Assembly (NCBI GenBank): GCA_963976055.1
Contig: CAXBJB010000002.1
Location: 186,001 to 250,000 of the forward strand
DNA: 64,000 bases
Source: UBA1479 sp963976055
GTDB lineage: Bacteria; Pseudomonadota; Alphaproteobacteria; Rhodospirillales; Casp-alpha2
Direction: 5' to 3'
Positions within the stretch are counted from its first letter, which is position 1. Each line of letters opens with the position of its first letter. This document shows, piece after piece, positions 53,250 to 63,061 of the stretch. The position numbers were made by a program, and so were the translations under genes. Under the pieces are notes generated by a model that searched no databases, had not been told where the DNA came from, and saw only the letters and a list, made by a program, of their open reading frames with translations.

Positions 53250-56200
53250 ACGGCCGGGGTCCGGCGGCCCATCAGGACACGCAGTTTGTCGGCCAGCCAG
53301 CGGCAGGCGACGTAGAACGTGGGCGTGAAGATCAGGCCGAAGAACGTCACCCCGACCATGCCCGAGAACACCGTCGTCCCGAGGGCCTGGCGCATTTCCG
53401 CGCCGGCGCCCTCGGCGATCATCAACGGCACCACGCCCAGGATGAAGGCGAAGGACGTCATCAGGATCGGGCGCAGGCGGGTTTTGGCCGCGTTGATGGC
53501 GGCGTCGATGGCGGTCATGCCTTCTTCCTCCGCCTGTTTGGCGAATTCGACGATCAGGATGGCGTTCTTGGCCGCCAGCGCGATCAGCACGACGAAGCCG
53601 ACCTGGGCCAGGATGTTGGATTCCATGCCGCGCAGGTTGAGCCCGACGATCGAGGCCAGCAGGCACATGGGCACGATCAGAATGACCGCGAGCGGCAGGG
53701 CCCAGCTTTCGTAAAGTGCGGCCAGCAGCAGGAACACGAACACCACCGCCAGTCCGAAGGCGAACACCGCCGTATCGCCGGCCAGTTTCTGCTGCAGGGC
53801 GATTTCAGTCCATTCATAGGAAAACCCGTCGGGCAGAACCTTGGCCGCCAGAGCGTCCATCTTGTCCAGGCTTTCGCCGGTCGAGATCGAGGGCAGCTTG
53901 GCGCCCTGGACCTCGGCGGCGGGATAGAGATTGTAGCGCGGTACGCGGTGCGGCCCGGTGATGTCCCGGAACGTGGCGAGCGAGCCGATGGGCACCATGT
54001 CGCCCGAGGTCGACCGCGCGTAGAGCTTGGCCACGTCGCCGGGCTGGTCGCGGAATTCGCCGTCGGCCTGTGCCGTCACGCGGAAGGTTCGCCCTAAGAA
54101 GTTGAAGTCGTTGACGTAGGCGGAGCCGATATAAACCTCCAGCGCCTCCAACACGTTTTCCACCGGCACGTCGAGGATTTCCGCCTTCACGCGGTCGATG
54201 TCGGCATAGATCTTGGGCGTCGCGGAATTGAACAGCGAAAACACGCGGGTCAGGCCCGGTTCCTTGTTGGCGGCGGCGACAAGGCTTTGCGCCGCGGCTT
54301 GAAGGGCCTCGATGCCGCGTCCGCGGCGGTCCTGGACATAAAGCTTCCAGCCGCCGCCCCGGCCGATGCCGCGCACGGGCGGCGGGGCGACCAGGAAGAT
54401 CATCGCGTCCTCGATCTGGAACAGCTGCGCCTGCAATTCGCCCAGCACCTTGTGGACGGTCGCTCCCCGTTTGTCGCGGTCGGAGATCGGCTTCATGGGC
54501 ACGAAGATGGCGCCGCCGTTGGGCGCGTTGGTGAAGGTCGCGGCGTCGAACCCGGCGAAGCCGACGGCGTGTTCCACGTCGGGATGCTTGAGGATAATGT
54601 CGATGGCGCGGCGCACGACCGCGTCCGTGCGCGCCAGGGACGACCCGGCCGGCAATTGGACGACGGTGATCAGGTAGCCCTGATCCTGTTCCGGGATGAA
54701 GCCCGAGGGCGTGGTCTTGAATTCATAGACCGTCAGGCCGAGCAGACCGACATAGACAGTCAGCACGATGGCCGCTTTGCGCACGAACCGCTTGGTGCCT
54801 TCCGTATAGGCGATGTTCAGGCGCTCGAACCCCCAGTTGAAGGCGGCCGTGAATTTGTCGATGGGCAGCATCAGGGCCCGCATGACGCCTTGGCGTTCCG
54901 CGCCGCCGTGGTTGGCCTTGAGCAACAGCGCGCAAAGGGCCGGCGACAGGGTCAGCGACACGATCATGGAGATCATGGTCGCCGTCGCCACGGTGATGGC
55001 GAACTGGCGGTAGAACTGGCCGGAAATACCGGTGATGAAGCCCGTCGGCAGGAACACGGCGACCAGCACCAGGGACATGGCGACGATGGCGCCGCCGACC
55101 TCGTCCATCGTCTTGTGGGCGGCCTCGCGCGCACTCAGTCCCTTGGCCAGATAGCGTTCGACATTTTCCACCACGACGATGGCGTCATCGACCACGACCC
55201 CGATGGCCAGCACCAGGCCGAACAGGGTCAGGTTGTTGATCGAATATCCCAACATCCCCATGACCAGGAAGGTGCCGATCAACGACACCGGAATGGCGAC
55301 GATGGGGACGATGGCGGCACGGAAGTTTTGCAAAAACACCAGGATGACCAGGATCACCAGGATGATGGCTTCGCCGATGGTCGTGTAGACCGCGTCGACG
55401 GAACGGGCGATAAACTCGGTCGGGTTGTAGACGATGGTGTGCTTCAGGCCTTCGGGAAAGTCCTTGGCCAATTCGTCCATGGCGTCGATGACCTGCTGCG
55501 CCGTCTCCAGGGCGTTGGAGCCCGGGCGCTGCATGATGACGATGGGCAGGGCCGTCGATCGGTCGAGATAGGCCGTGGTCTGGTAGTCCTGGGCGCCCAG
55601 TTCGACCCGCGCGATGTCGCGCACGCGGACCACGCCGGTGCCTTCACCGCGCTTGACGACGATGTCGCCGAAGGCTTCGGGCGCGATCAGGCGGCCCTGG
55701 GTTTCCACGTTCAATTCGAACGCCGACGGCTTGGGCACGGGCAGGCGGTTGATGATGCCCGACGCGACCTGGACGTTGTTCTGGCGCAGCGCCGCGACGA
55801 CTTCGCCGGCCGTCAGGTTGAAATTGGCGATGCGTTCCGGGTCCAGCCAGATGCGCATGGAGTACGCGCGTTCGGCGAACACGCGGGCCTCGCCGACGCC
55901 GGGAATGCGGGCGAGGCGGTCGAGGACCTGCGTCCGCGCGTAGTTGGAGATGTAGAGCTGATCGCGCGAGCCGTCCGGCGACAGCAGGTGGATGACCATC
56001 ATCAGGTCGGGGGAGCTTTTCTTCACGGTCACGCCCAGGCGGCGGACTTCCTCGGGCAGGCGGGCCTCGGCGATGGATACCCGGTTCTGCACCTGGACCT
56101 GGGCATCGTCCAGATTGGTGCCCAGCTTGAAGGTGACTTGCAGGTTCAGCACGCCGTCGCCGGTGGCTTCCGACTTGGCGTAGAGCATGCCTTCGACGCC

Positions 56201-56416
56201 GTTGATTTCCTGCTCGAGCGGCGTCGCCACCGTGTCGGCCACGGTTTCCGCCGACGCCCCCGGATAGGTCGCGGTGACCTGGATGGTCGGCGGCGCGATT
56301 TCAGGATACTGCGCGACGGGCAGGCTCAGATAGGCGATGAAACCCAGCAGCGTGATGAGGATCGAGATGACCGATGCAAAGATCGGGTGATCGACGAAGA
56401 AATGTGTAAAGCGCAT
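53246..56416 (-). CDS. RND efflux permease (HAE1, AcrB/MexB type)
   Basis: 1056 residues with the 12-helix, two large periplasmic loop plan. The proton relay is intact: GVVVDDAIVVVENVER in TM4 (Asp-Asp) and NAILIVEFAKQAEE in TM10 (Lys). FFVDHPIFASVISILITLLG opens the protein; FPEGLKHTIVYNPTEF and EYIGSAYVN-type segments lie in the pore and docking domains. It would extrude drugs or lipophilic compounds with the adaptor encoded upstream and a TolC protein not in the window. The adaptor gene ends six bases before this start. Confidence 0.96.
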   Translation of the reverse strand: MRFTHFFVDHPIFASVISILITLLGFIAYLSLPVAQYPEIAPPTIQVTATYPGASAETVADTVATPLEQEINGVEGMLYAKSEATGDGVLNLQVTFKLGTNLDDAQVQVQNRVSIAEARLPEEVRRLGVTVKKSSPDLMMVIHLLSPDGSRDQLYISNYARTQVLDRLARIPGVGEARVFAERAYSMRIWLDPERIANFNLTAGEVVAALRQNNVQVASGIINRLPVPKPSAFELNVETQGRLIAPEAFGDIVVKRGEGTGVVRVRDIARVELGAQDYQTTAYLDRSTALPIVIMQRPGSNALETAQQVIDAMDELAKDFPEGLKHTIVYNPTEFIARSVDAVYTTIGEAIILVILVILVFLQNFRAAIVPIVAIPVSLIGTFLVMGMLGYSINNLTLFGLVLAIGVVVDDAIVVVENVERYLAKGLSAREAAHKTMDEVGGAIVAMSLVLVAVFLPTGFITGISGQFYRQFAITVATATMISMIVSLTLSPALCALLLKANHGGAERQGVMRALMLPIDKFTAAFNWGFERLNIAYTEGTKRFVRKAAIVLTVYVGLLGLTVYEFKTTPSGFIPEQDQGYLITVVQLPAGSSLARTDAVVRRAIDIILKHPDVEHAVGFAGFDAATFTNAPNGGAIFVPMKPISDRDKRGATVHKVLGELQAQLFQIEDAMIFLVAPPPVRGIGRGGGWKLYVQDRRGRGIEALQAAAQSLVAAANKEPGLTRVFSLFNSATPKIYADIDRVKAEILDVPVENVLEALEVYIGSAYVNDFNFLGRTFRVTAQADGEFRDQPGDVAKLYARSTSGDMVPIGSLATFRDITGPHRVPRYNLYPAAEVQGAKLPSISTGESLDKMDALAAKVLPDGFSYEWTEIALQQKLAGDTAVFAFGLAVVFVFLLLAALYESWALPLAVILIVPMCLLASIVGLNLRGMESNILAQVGFVVLIALAAKNAILIVEFAKQAEEEGMTAIDAAINAAKTRLRPILMTSFAFILGVVPLMIAEGAGAEMRQALGTTVFSGMVGVTFFGLIFTPTFYVACRWLADKLRVLMGRRTPAV

Positions 56417-56422
56417 GAGACG

Positions 56423-57598
56423 TCAGGACCCCGAACGAACCATGATTGTGCCGTCGGGCAACAGGTCGGCCTCCTTGGCGATGACCTTGCCGCCCGGCCG
56501 TGCGCGCTGAATGCCCTTAACGACGATCCTGTCGTCAGGCCCGACACCGCCGTGGATGACGCGCAGGCCTTCATGCAGGGGGCCCATGTCGATGGGCGCC
56601 GCCTTCACGTTGCCTTCGTCATCGACCATCAGCACCATTTTCTTGCTCTGATCCGACACGACGGCGGCATCGGGGATCAGTACGGCTTCGTATTCGTCGG
56701 ACCCGATCAGGCGCAGGCGCCCGAACACGCCGGGCACGAGAAAGCCCGACGAGTTCTCGAACACGGCCTGGGCGCGGATGGTGCCCGTGTTGGTCGACAG
56801 TTCGTTATCGACGAAGCTCATGCGGCCTTCGCGGGTGAAGCTGTCCTCGTCCATCAAGCGCACGAACACGGGATTGGCCTTTTCCCGCGACGAATCCCGG
56901 CGTCCTGTGGCGTCAAGCCGGGAATATTTCAGGAATTCGGCTTCGGATGCGGAAAAGGTGAACAGGATCGGATCGATGGAGACCAGGGTGGTCAGCAGGG
57001 TCGATTGGGCCGAGCCGCCTTCGACCAAGTTGCCGACATCGACCTTGGCGTCGGATATGCGGCCTGAAATCGGCGCCTTCACCTGGGTGAACTCCAGGTT
57101 CAGCTTGGCGATGCGGATCTGCGCCTGGGCCGACAGCACCGTGGTCTTCGCGGTCTCAAGCTCAGCCTGGCGCTGATCGAAGGTCTCGCGCGAGATGTTG
57201 TTGCGCTTCAGCAGGCTTTCGGCGCGTTTGAATTCACGCTCGGCCAGATTGACGCGGGTCTTGGCGGCTTCTAGCGACGCCTTGGCGACGTCCAGCTGAG
57301 CTTCGAACGGGCGTGGGTCGATGACGAACAGCAGGTCGCCCTTGTTGACCAGATCGCCGTCCTTGAAATGGATCGATTCCATGAAGCCGGACACGCGGGC
57401 GCGAATTTCAACGCGGTTCGTCGCCTCGAAGCGGCCGGTGTATTCATCCCATTCGGTGATCTTCTTGATCAGGGGCTTGGCTACGGTCACCGGCATCGGG
57501 CCCTGTTGGGCGGCGGCGGGGACGGAAGCTGCCGCGAACACGAAGGCGGCGAGCGTCCAGGCGGCGGACAGGGAAAGCAGACGGGGGGAAATCACCAT
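56423..57598 (-). CDS. RND efflux periplasmic adaptor (AcrA/MexA type)
   Basis: 391 residues from the ATG at 57598; the longer frame lacks homology. Signal peptide about 1-31 (no lipobox, so not lipid-anchored). Then barrel-sandwich YTGRFEATNRVEIRARVSGFM, a long alpha-hairpin (VAKASLEAAKTRVNLAEREFKRAESLL and ETAKTTVLSAQAQIRIAKLNLEFTQVKAPISG, split by ISRETFDQRQ), and beta-barrel and membrane-proximal domains. It bridges the permease to an outer-membrane channel. Regulator not identified next to it. Confidence 0.94.
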   Translation of the reverse strand: MVISPRLLSLSAAWTLAAFVFAAASVPAAAQQGPMPVTVAKPLIKKITEWDEYTGRFEATNRVEIRARVSGFMESIHFKDGDLVNKGDLLFVIDPRPFEAQLDVAKASLEAAKTRVNLAEREFKRAESLLKRNNISRETFDQRQAELETAKTTVLSAQAQIRIAKLNLEFTQVKAPISGRISDAKVDVGNLVEGGSAQSTLLTTLVSIDPILFTFSASEAEFLKYSRLDATGRRDSSREKANPVFVRLMDEDSFTREGRMSFVDNELSTNTGTIRAQAVFENSSGFLVPGVFGRLRLIGSDEYEAVLIPDAAVVSDQSKKMVLMVDDEGNVKAAPIDMGPLHEGLRVIHGGVGPDDRIVVKGIQRARPGGKVIAKEADLLPDGTIMVRSGS

Positions 57599-57647
57599 GA
57601 GAATTGCTCTCTGATTTTTTAACGGAATGATTGTTCTGGATAGACGC

Positions 57648-57670
57648 AAAAAAAACCGGGCCCGAGCCCG
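57648..57670 (-). terminator. Terminator between bolA and the RND adaptor
   Basis: On the minus strand CGGGC, loop TCGG, GCCCG, then G and eight Ts. It stops transcription from bolA before the efflux operon. Confidence 0.75.
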
Positions 57671-57801
57671 AGGTATGCTTAAGGCGTGAACATCGGCTTC
57701 ATCGGTAAAAAATTCAAGCAAGAATTTTGCACCGCAGCAAAGAAAAATTGACGCTGCGACAGCCCGCGCGTTCGGTGCGAGGGCCGGAAGGTGCGCGTTG
57801 T

Positions 57802-58134
57802 TCAACCGGCCTCGGCCTTGGCGCCGCCCATGCATTGGGGGGACGCCAGGGTGCGTCCGCCGCGCGTCTGCCATTCTTCGGCCGTGTAGGTTTCCATGGA
57901 CAGGGCGTGAATCGGGCCGGCGAGTTCGTCCGCCAAAACGGCGTTGACCGTCTGATGGCGTTTGATTCGGTTCAGGCCGTCGAACCGGGGCGACACGACG
58001 ATCACCTTGAAATGGCTTTCCGATCCCGGGGGCACCGAATGCATGTGGCTTTCGTTGATGACCTCAAGGTGATCCGGCGTCAGGGATTCGGTCAGTTTTC
58101 TTTCGATCGACTGTTGAACGTGCACGGCATGCAT
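57802..58134 (-). CDS. bolA: BolA family protein
   Basis: 110 residues. VQQSIERKLTESLTPDHLEVINESHMHSVP is followed by GSESHFKVIVVS and the helix-turn RIKRHQTVNAVLADEL, with HALSMETYTAEEW at the end: the complete BolA signature with the conserved His and Ser-His. BolA proteins pair with monothiol glutaredoxins to handle [2Fe-2S] clusters and also act in stress and envelope control. No glutaredoxin gene is adjacent. Terminator at 57648-57670. Confidence 0.95.
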   Translation of the reverse strand: MHAVHVQQSIERKLTESLTPDHLEVINESHMHSVPPGSESHFKVIVVSPRFDGLNRIKRHQTVNAVLADELAGPIHALSMETYTAEEWQTRGGRTLASPQCMGGAKAEAG

Positions 58135-58340
58135 CCTTGTGTTCGGGCTGTCTTAGGGCCTTAATCTAGGGGGCGCCCCGCGTGACGACAAGTTTTCCCC
58201 GTTATGCCCGATTTATCCCTGTTTGGCGGCTTGCCCTGGGCACGGCGAACGGTTATTCATGCCGCAGCCGTCCGGTCCTGAAATCCGGCCAGATTCCCTG
58301 GTTCGTCGGGCGGCGGCGACGTCCGCTTCAGGAGACTCCC

Positions 58341-60365
58341 ATGACGGCTCCAGACAACGGTTCGAGCGTGGCCGCGCAAGCGTCGGCCGCCCTTGCCGTA
58401 TCCCATCAAGACATGGCGAATGCCATCCGATTCCTTTCCGCCGATGCGGTGCAAAGGGCCAATTCCGGCCACCCGGGCATGCCCATGGGCATGGCCGATG
58501 CGGCGACGGTGCTGTTCACCCGGTTCCTCAAATTCGATGCATCGGACCCAAAATGGCCGGACCGCGACCGCTTCGTGCTGTCGGCGGGCCATGGGTCGAT
58601 GCTGCTCTACAGCCTGCTGCATCTGACCGGCTATCCCGGCATGCCCATGAGCGAGCTGGAAAATTTCCGCCAGTTGGGCTCCAAGACCGCCGGCCATCCC
58701 GAATACGGCCATGCGCCGGGGATCGAGACGACGACCGGGCCGCTGGGGCAGGGCATCGCCACCGCCGTCGGCATGGCGCTGGCGGAACGCCTGCATAACG
58801 CGCGTTTCGGCGACGCCCTGGTCGATCACCATACATATGTCATCGCCGGTGACGGTTGCCTGATGGAAGGCATCAGCCACGAAGCCATTTCCATGGCCGG
58901 GCATCTGAAGCTGGGCAAGCTGATCGTGCTGTGGGACGACAACCGCATTTCCATCGACGGCGGCACGGACCTGTCCGTGTCCGACGACCAGATGGCGCGC
59001 TTCACGGCTTCGGGCTGGGACGTGCAGGCCGTCGACGGCCACGACCCGGACGCCGTCGCGGCGGCCATTGAAAAGGCCCGGGGGACGAAGACGCCCTCCA
59101 TGATCGCCTGCCGCACCATCATCGGTTACGGCGCGCCCAACAAGCAGGGCACCTCGGGCACCCACGGCGCCCCCTTGGGCGACGATGAAATTGCCCTGGC
59201 GCGGGAAAAGATGGGCTGGCCCCATGCGCCGTTCACGGTTCCCGCCGACGTGCTGAACGCCTGGCGCGCCGCCGGCAACCGGGGTGCGGAAGTGCGTGCC
59301 GGATGGCTGGGGCGTCTTGACGGATCCAAGGACAAGGCCGCGTTCGAGCGCGGCGTCGCCGGCAAGCTGCCCGAAGGCTGGAAACAGGCGGTCCTCGACT
59401 ACAAGAAGGCCGTTGTCGAGGAAGCCCCGAAATGGGCGACCCGGCAGGCGTCGGGCAAGTTTCTCGACCTGCTCTGCGCTGCCGTGCCCGACCTGATCGG
59501 CGGTTCCGCCGACCTGACCGGCTCGGTCAACACCAAGGCCAAGGGACTGGAGCCCGTCACGCCCGACGATTTCTCGGGCCGCTATATGTATTACGGCGTG
59601 CGCGAGCACGGCATGGCCGCGGCCATGAATGGCATTGCCCTGCACGGCGGGTTCATTCCCTACGGCGGGACGTTCCTGGTGTTCGCCGATTACATGCGCG
59701 GCGCCATGCGCCTGTCGGCGCTCATGGAACAGCGCGTGGTCTATGTGCTGACCCACGATTCCATTGGTCTCGGCGAAGACGGGCCGACCCACCAGCCGGT
59801 GGAAACCCTGGCCAGCCTGCGCGCCATGCCCAACTTCGCCGTGTTCCGGCCCTGCGACCCGATCGAGACCGCGGAATGTTGGGAACTGGCGGTGGAGCGG
59901 TTCGACGGCCCGTCCGGCATGGTGCTGACGCGCCAGGGCGTGCCGCTGCTGCGCAAGGACGCGGGGGCCGAGAACAAGTCGGCCCGCGGCGCTTATGTCC
60001 TGGCCGAAGCCGAGGGTGCCCGCAAGGTCACGTTGCTGGCGACCGGCTCGGAAGTATCCATCGCCATGGCGGCGCGGGATATGTTGCAGGCCGAAGGCAT
60101 CGGGGCGGCGGTCGTCTCCATGCCGTCGTGGGAGCTGTTCGAGGAACAGGACCAAGCCTACCGGGATGAAGTGCTCGGCCCGGGCTCGGTGCGGGTGGCG
60201 GTCGAAGCCGCGATCCGCATGGGCTGGGACCGCTACATCGGTGCTGACGGCGGGTTCGTCGGCATGACCGGGTTCGGCGCCTCGGCGCCGGCGGGCGAGT
60301 TGTACAAGCATTTCGGCATCACGGCGGACGCCGTGGTCGCCGAAGCCAAATCACGGATCAACTAG
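58341..60365 (+). CDS. tkt: Transketolase
   Basis: 674 residues from the ATG at 58341 with CAGGAGA upstream. RFLSADAVQRANSGHPGMPMGMAD near the start, the ThDP motif GDGCLMEGISHEA through the NxxD-like WDDNRISIDGG, and RYMYYGVREHGMAAAMNGIAL and HDSIGLGEDGPTHQPVE in the pyrimidine domain. It moves two-carbon units between sugar phosphates. It heads a tkt-fba-rpe cluster whose spacing (26 and 15 bases) implies one transcript; GAP dehydrogenase and PGK are not between them here, unlike in some CBB clusters. Confidence 0.97.
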   Translation: MTAPDNGSSVAAQASAALAVSHQDMANAIRFLSADAVQRANSGHPGMPMGMADAATVLFTRFLKFDASDPKWPDRDRFVLSAGHGSMLLYSLLHLTGYPGMPMSELENFRQLGSKTAGHPEYGHAPGIETTTGPLGQGIATAVGMALAERLHNARFGDALVDHHTYVIAGDGCLMEGISHEAISMAGHLKLGKLIVLWDDNRISIDGGTDLSVSDDQMARFTASGWDVQAVDGHDPDAVAAAIEKARGTKTPSMIACRTIIGYGAPNKQGTSGTHGAPLGDDEIALAREKMGWPHAPFTVPADVLNAWRAAGNRGAEVRAGWLGRLDGSKDKAAFERGVAGKLPEGWKQAVLDYKKAVVEEAPKWATRQASGKFLDLLCAAVPDLIGGSADLTGSVNTKAKGLEPVTPDDFSGRYMYYGVREHGMAAAMNGIALHGGFIPYGGTFLVFADYMRGAMRLSALMEQRVVYVLTHDSIGLGEDGPTHQPVETLASLRAMPNFAVFRPCDPIETAECWELAVERFDGPSGMVLTRQGVPLLRKDAGAENKSARGAYVLAEAEGARKVTLLATGSEVSIAMAARDMLQAEGIGAAVVSMPSWELFEEQDQAYRDEVLGPGSVRVAVEAAIRMGWDRYIGADGGFVGMTGFGASAPAGELYKHFGITADAVVAEAKSRIN

Positions 60366-60391
60366 GGATAACGCAGGGGCACAGGGGACGA

Positions 60392-61417
60392 ATGATGAAC
60401 CTTGATGTTTTGGCCGCCACGGCGCGGGAAATGGTCGACAATCACCGCGGGCTTCTGGCCGCCGACGAAAGCACGGGCACGATCAAGAAACGCTTCGATT
60501 CCATCGGGGTCGAATCCACGGAAACGGCGCGCCGCGATTACCGCGAACTGCTGTTCCGCACCAAGGGCATCGGCAAGTTCATTTCCGGCGCCATTCTGTA
60601 TGACGAAACCCTCCGCCAGAAAGCGGCCGACGGCACCACCCTGGTGCAACTGCTGCAGGCGGAAAACGTCATTCCGGGGATCAAGGTCGACGGCGGCGCC
60701 AAGGCGCTGCCGGGATCGTCCCAGGAAAAGATCACCGAAGGGCTGGACGGCCTGCCGGAACGGGTTGCCGAATACGTCACGCTGGGGGCGCGTTTCGCCA
60801 AATGGCGCGCGGTCATCACCATCGGCGACGGCATGCCGTCCGATTACTGCATCCACACCAACGCCCATGCGCTGGCGCGCTATGCCCGCATCTGCCAGGA
60901 AGGCGGGCTGGTGCCGATCGTCGAGCCGGAAGTCCTGATGGATGGCAGCCACACCATCGACGTCTGCGAAGCGGTTACGACCAAGACCCTGGAAGCGGTC
61001 TATCACGAGCTTTACCTGCAGGGCGTGCAGCTTGAAGGCACGATCCTGAAGCCGAACATGATCATTTCGGCGTCGGACTGCCCGAACCAGGCCTCGGCGG
61101 ACGAGATCGCCGCGCGCACCGTGAAAGTGCTGAAGCGTTGCGTGCCGACGGCCGTGCCGGGGATCATGTTCCTGTCGGGCGGCCAGTCGGAAGAGGAAGC
61201 GACCCGCAACCTCAATGCCATGAACGCCAATCACGGGCCGCTGCCCTGGGCGCTCAGCTATTCCTACGGCCGCGCCTTGCAGCAGAGTGCCTTGAAGGCC
61301 TGGAAGGGCGAGGCCGGCAACGTGCCTGCCGCCCAAGCGGCGTTGCTGAAGCGCGCGCAGTTGAACAGCGCCGCCTGCGCCGGGAACTACGCCGGTGAAG
61401 CGGAGAAAGCCGCCTAA
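60392..61417 (+). CDS. fba: Fructose-bisphosphate aldolase, class I
   Basis: 341 residues. Class I (Schiff-base) signatures: GLLAADESTGTIKKRFDSIG, the lysine in LEGTILKPNMI, and VPGIMFLSGGQSEEEAT with a C-terminal SYGRALQQSAL. Class I aldolases of this animal/plant-like type are less frequent than class II in bacteria but common in alphaproteobacteria. It splits or forms fructose-1,6-bisphosphate. Between tkt and rpe, fitting gluconeogenesis and pentose phosphate recycling. Confidence 0.96.
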   Translation: MMNLDVLAATAREMVDNHRGLLAADESTGTIKKRFDSIGVESTETARRDYRELLFRTKGIGKFISGAILYDETLRQKAADGTTLVQLLQAENVIPGIKVDGGAKALPGSSQEKITEGLDGLPERVAEYVTLGARFAKWRAVITIGDGMPSDYCIHTNAHALARYARICQEGGLVPIVEPEVLMDGSHTIDVCEAVTTKTLEAVYHELYLQGVQLEGTILKPNMIISASDCPNQASADEIAARTVKVLKRCVPTAVPGIMFLSGGQSEEEATRNLNAMNANHGPLPWALSYSYGRALQQSALKAWKGEAGNVPAAQAALLKRAQLNSAACAGNYAGEAEKAA

Positions 61418-61432
61418 GGGCGGCGTATCGCC

Positions 61433-62089
61433 ATGGGCCGGGACATTAAGATCGCGCCGTCCATCCTGTCCGCCGACTTCGCGCGGCTGGGCGAGGAAAT
61501 CCGGGCGATCGATGCCGCCGGCTGCGACTATGTGCACGTCGACGTCATGGACGGGCATTTCGTGCCCAACCTGACCATCGGGCCTATGGTGGTGAAGGCG
61601 ATCCGCCCGCACACCCAAAAGCCCCTCGACGTGCACCTGATGATCGACCCGGCGCAGCCGTTCCTCAAGGAATACGCCGATGCCGGAGCCGACATCATCA
61701 CGGTCCACGCGGAGGCGGACAAGCACCTCGACCGTTCGCTCCAGGCGATCAAGGATCTGGGCAAGAAGGCGGGGGTGTCTCTCAACCCCGGCACGTCGGA
61801 AAACGCCATCGAATACGTGCTCGACCGCCTCGACCTGATCCTGGTGATGTCCGTCAATCCGGGGTTCGGCGGGCAGAGTTTCATGCCCTCGCAACTGCCC
61901 AAGATCAAACGCATCCGCGAGATGATCGGAAATCGGCCTATCGAGCTTGAAGTCGACGGCGGCGTGAACACGGACACCATCAAGTCGGTGGTCGACGCCG
62001 GGGCCGGCGTTCTGGTCGCCGGCAGCGCCGTGTTCAAGGGCGATGACTACGCCGCCACCATCAGGGCGCTGCGGACCGCCGCCGCCTGA
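61433..62089 (+). CDS. rpe: Ribulose-phosphate 3-epimerase
   Basis: 218 residues. IAPSILSADFARLGEE, HVDVMDGHFVPNLTIGP (metal His and Asp), DVHLMI, VMSVNPGFGGQSFM and LEVDGGVNTDTI: a complete Rpe active site. It interconverts ribulose-5-P and xylulose-5-P. Last gene of the tkt-fba-rpe set; it ends directly against the convergent aldolase gene with no spacer. Confidence 0.97.
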   Translation: MGRDIKIAPSILSADFARLGEEIRAIDAAGCDYVHVDVMDGHFVPNLTIGPMVVKAIRPHTQKPLDVHLMIDPAQPFLKEYADAGADIITVHAEADKHLDRSLQAIKDLGKKAGVSLNPGTSENAIEYVLDRLDLILVMSVNPGFGGQSFMPSQLPKIKRIREMIGNRPIELEVDGGVNTDTIKSVVDAGAGVLVAGSAVFKGDDYAATIRALRTAAA

Positions 62090-62857
62090 TCAACTCAACG
62101 GATGGGCCGGCTGTTCCAAGACGGCCCGCGCGAAATACCGGAACGTGACGTTCATTGCTTCCGGCTTGTGGCGCCAGTCGTGGGCAAGCCTGCCCAGTTC
62201 CGGATCGATGTCCTGAATGTCCCCCGCCGCCATTGCCGCCAGTTGGATGCGTGCCGCGTGTTCGAAGAAAATTCCCATGACGCAGGCGGACTCGATGGTG
62301 TTGCCGGCGCAAAGCTGACCGTGATGGGCCAGCAGGATCGCGGATTTATCGCCCATCGCCGTGGTGATGATCTCGCCTTCCTCGTCGCCGAAGGGCACGC
62401 CCGGCCAGTGGGGCAGGTGGGCGACATCGTCGAAAAACGCCATCGTATCCATATGGGCGACGCGCAGCGGCGCGCCGATCATCGACAGGGCCGATGAATA
62501 GGGCGGGTGGGTGTGGACGATGGACTGTACGTCGGCGCGCGCGCGGTAGACATGGATATGGAAGCGGTTGGCCATGTTCGGCGTGCCCTTGCCCTTGAGG
62601 ACCTTCAGGTCGCCGTCGACAAGCAGGTAGTCGGACGCCGTCACCTGTTCGAAGCCTAAGCCGTAGGGCAGGGTCCACATGGTATCCGGTTCATCCCCCC
62701 GGGCCGTAAACTGCCCGGCCAGGCCGCTGCCGTGCCCGTGCGCGGCGAGAATCCGGCAACCCACGGCCAGGCGTTGCTGCACGGACCAGTCGGGCATCTT
62801 TTCGCCCGCCAAGGCCGCGGTCATTTCCTCGATTGCCTGTTCCTGGGTTTGCGCCAT
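62090..62857 (-). CDS. Class II aldolase/adducin-domain protein
   Basis: 255 residues from the ATG at 62857, preceded by GGAGG; an upstream in-frame start is rejected. Zinc-site histidines are in FHIHVYRARADVQSIVHTHPPYS and the later LLAHHGQLCAG, matching L-fuculose-phosphate/ribulose-phosphate aldolases of the AraD/FucA superfamily. The substrate is probably a small hydroxy-aldehyde or a decarboxylation substrate. It is divergent from an FCD-type regulator over a possible operator, which suggests catabolism of an inducer. Confidence 0.88.
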   Translation of the reverse strand: MAQTQEQAIEEMTAALAGEKMPDWSVQQRLAVGCRILAAHGHGSGLAGQFTARGDEPDTMWTLPYGLGFEQVTASDYLLVDGDLKVLKGKGTPNMANRFHIHVYRARADVQSIVHTHPPYSSALSMIGAPLRVAHMDTMAFFDDVAHLPHWPGVPFGDEEGEIITTAMGDKSAILLAHHGQLCAGNTIESACVMGIFFEHAARIQLAAMAAGDIQDIDPELGRLAHDWRHKPEAMNVTFRYFARAVLEQPAHPLS

Positions 62858-62946
62858 CGTTGGGGCCTCCTGTGCGTTGAATGGGGTGAGGTGTCGAATG
62901 GGGTGGACGGCCGTGACCGGTGGCAAAAAGGTATCTCCCGGCTTAA

Positions 62947-62963
62947 AATTGGACAACCCAATT
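62947..62963. promoter_or_regulatory. Inverted repeat between the class II aldolase and FCD regulator genes
   Basis: AATTGG-ACAAC-CCAATT, 17 bases, in the 204-base divergent gap. Its position suits an operator for the GntR/FCD regulator; the six-base arms are perfect. Confidence 0.5.
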
Positions 62964-63061
62964 ATCTATGTATTCCAGTTTTTGTTTGATATGGATATCT
63001 GTAGGATGACGCAACGTGCGGGCATTCCGCCCGCCCGGTCCGAATCTCGACGGAGATATCC

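Noticed and set aside
54287..57067. 926-codon plus-strand open frame
   Set aside because: Antisense to the RND permease and adaptor; composition (His, Asp, Gly repeats) is typical of shadow frames.
58341..62089. Calvin cycle operon
   Set aside because: tkt, fba, rpe and a separate fbp are present but no RuBisCO, phosphoribulokinase or CbbR occurs in the window; gluconeogenesis and pentose phosphate use is sufficient.
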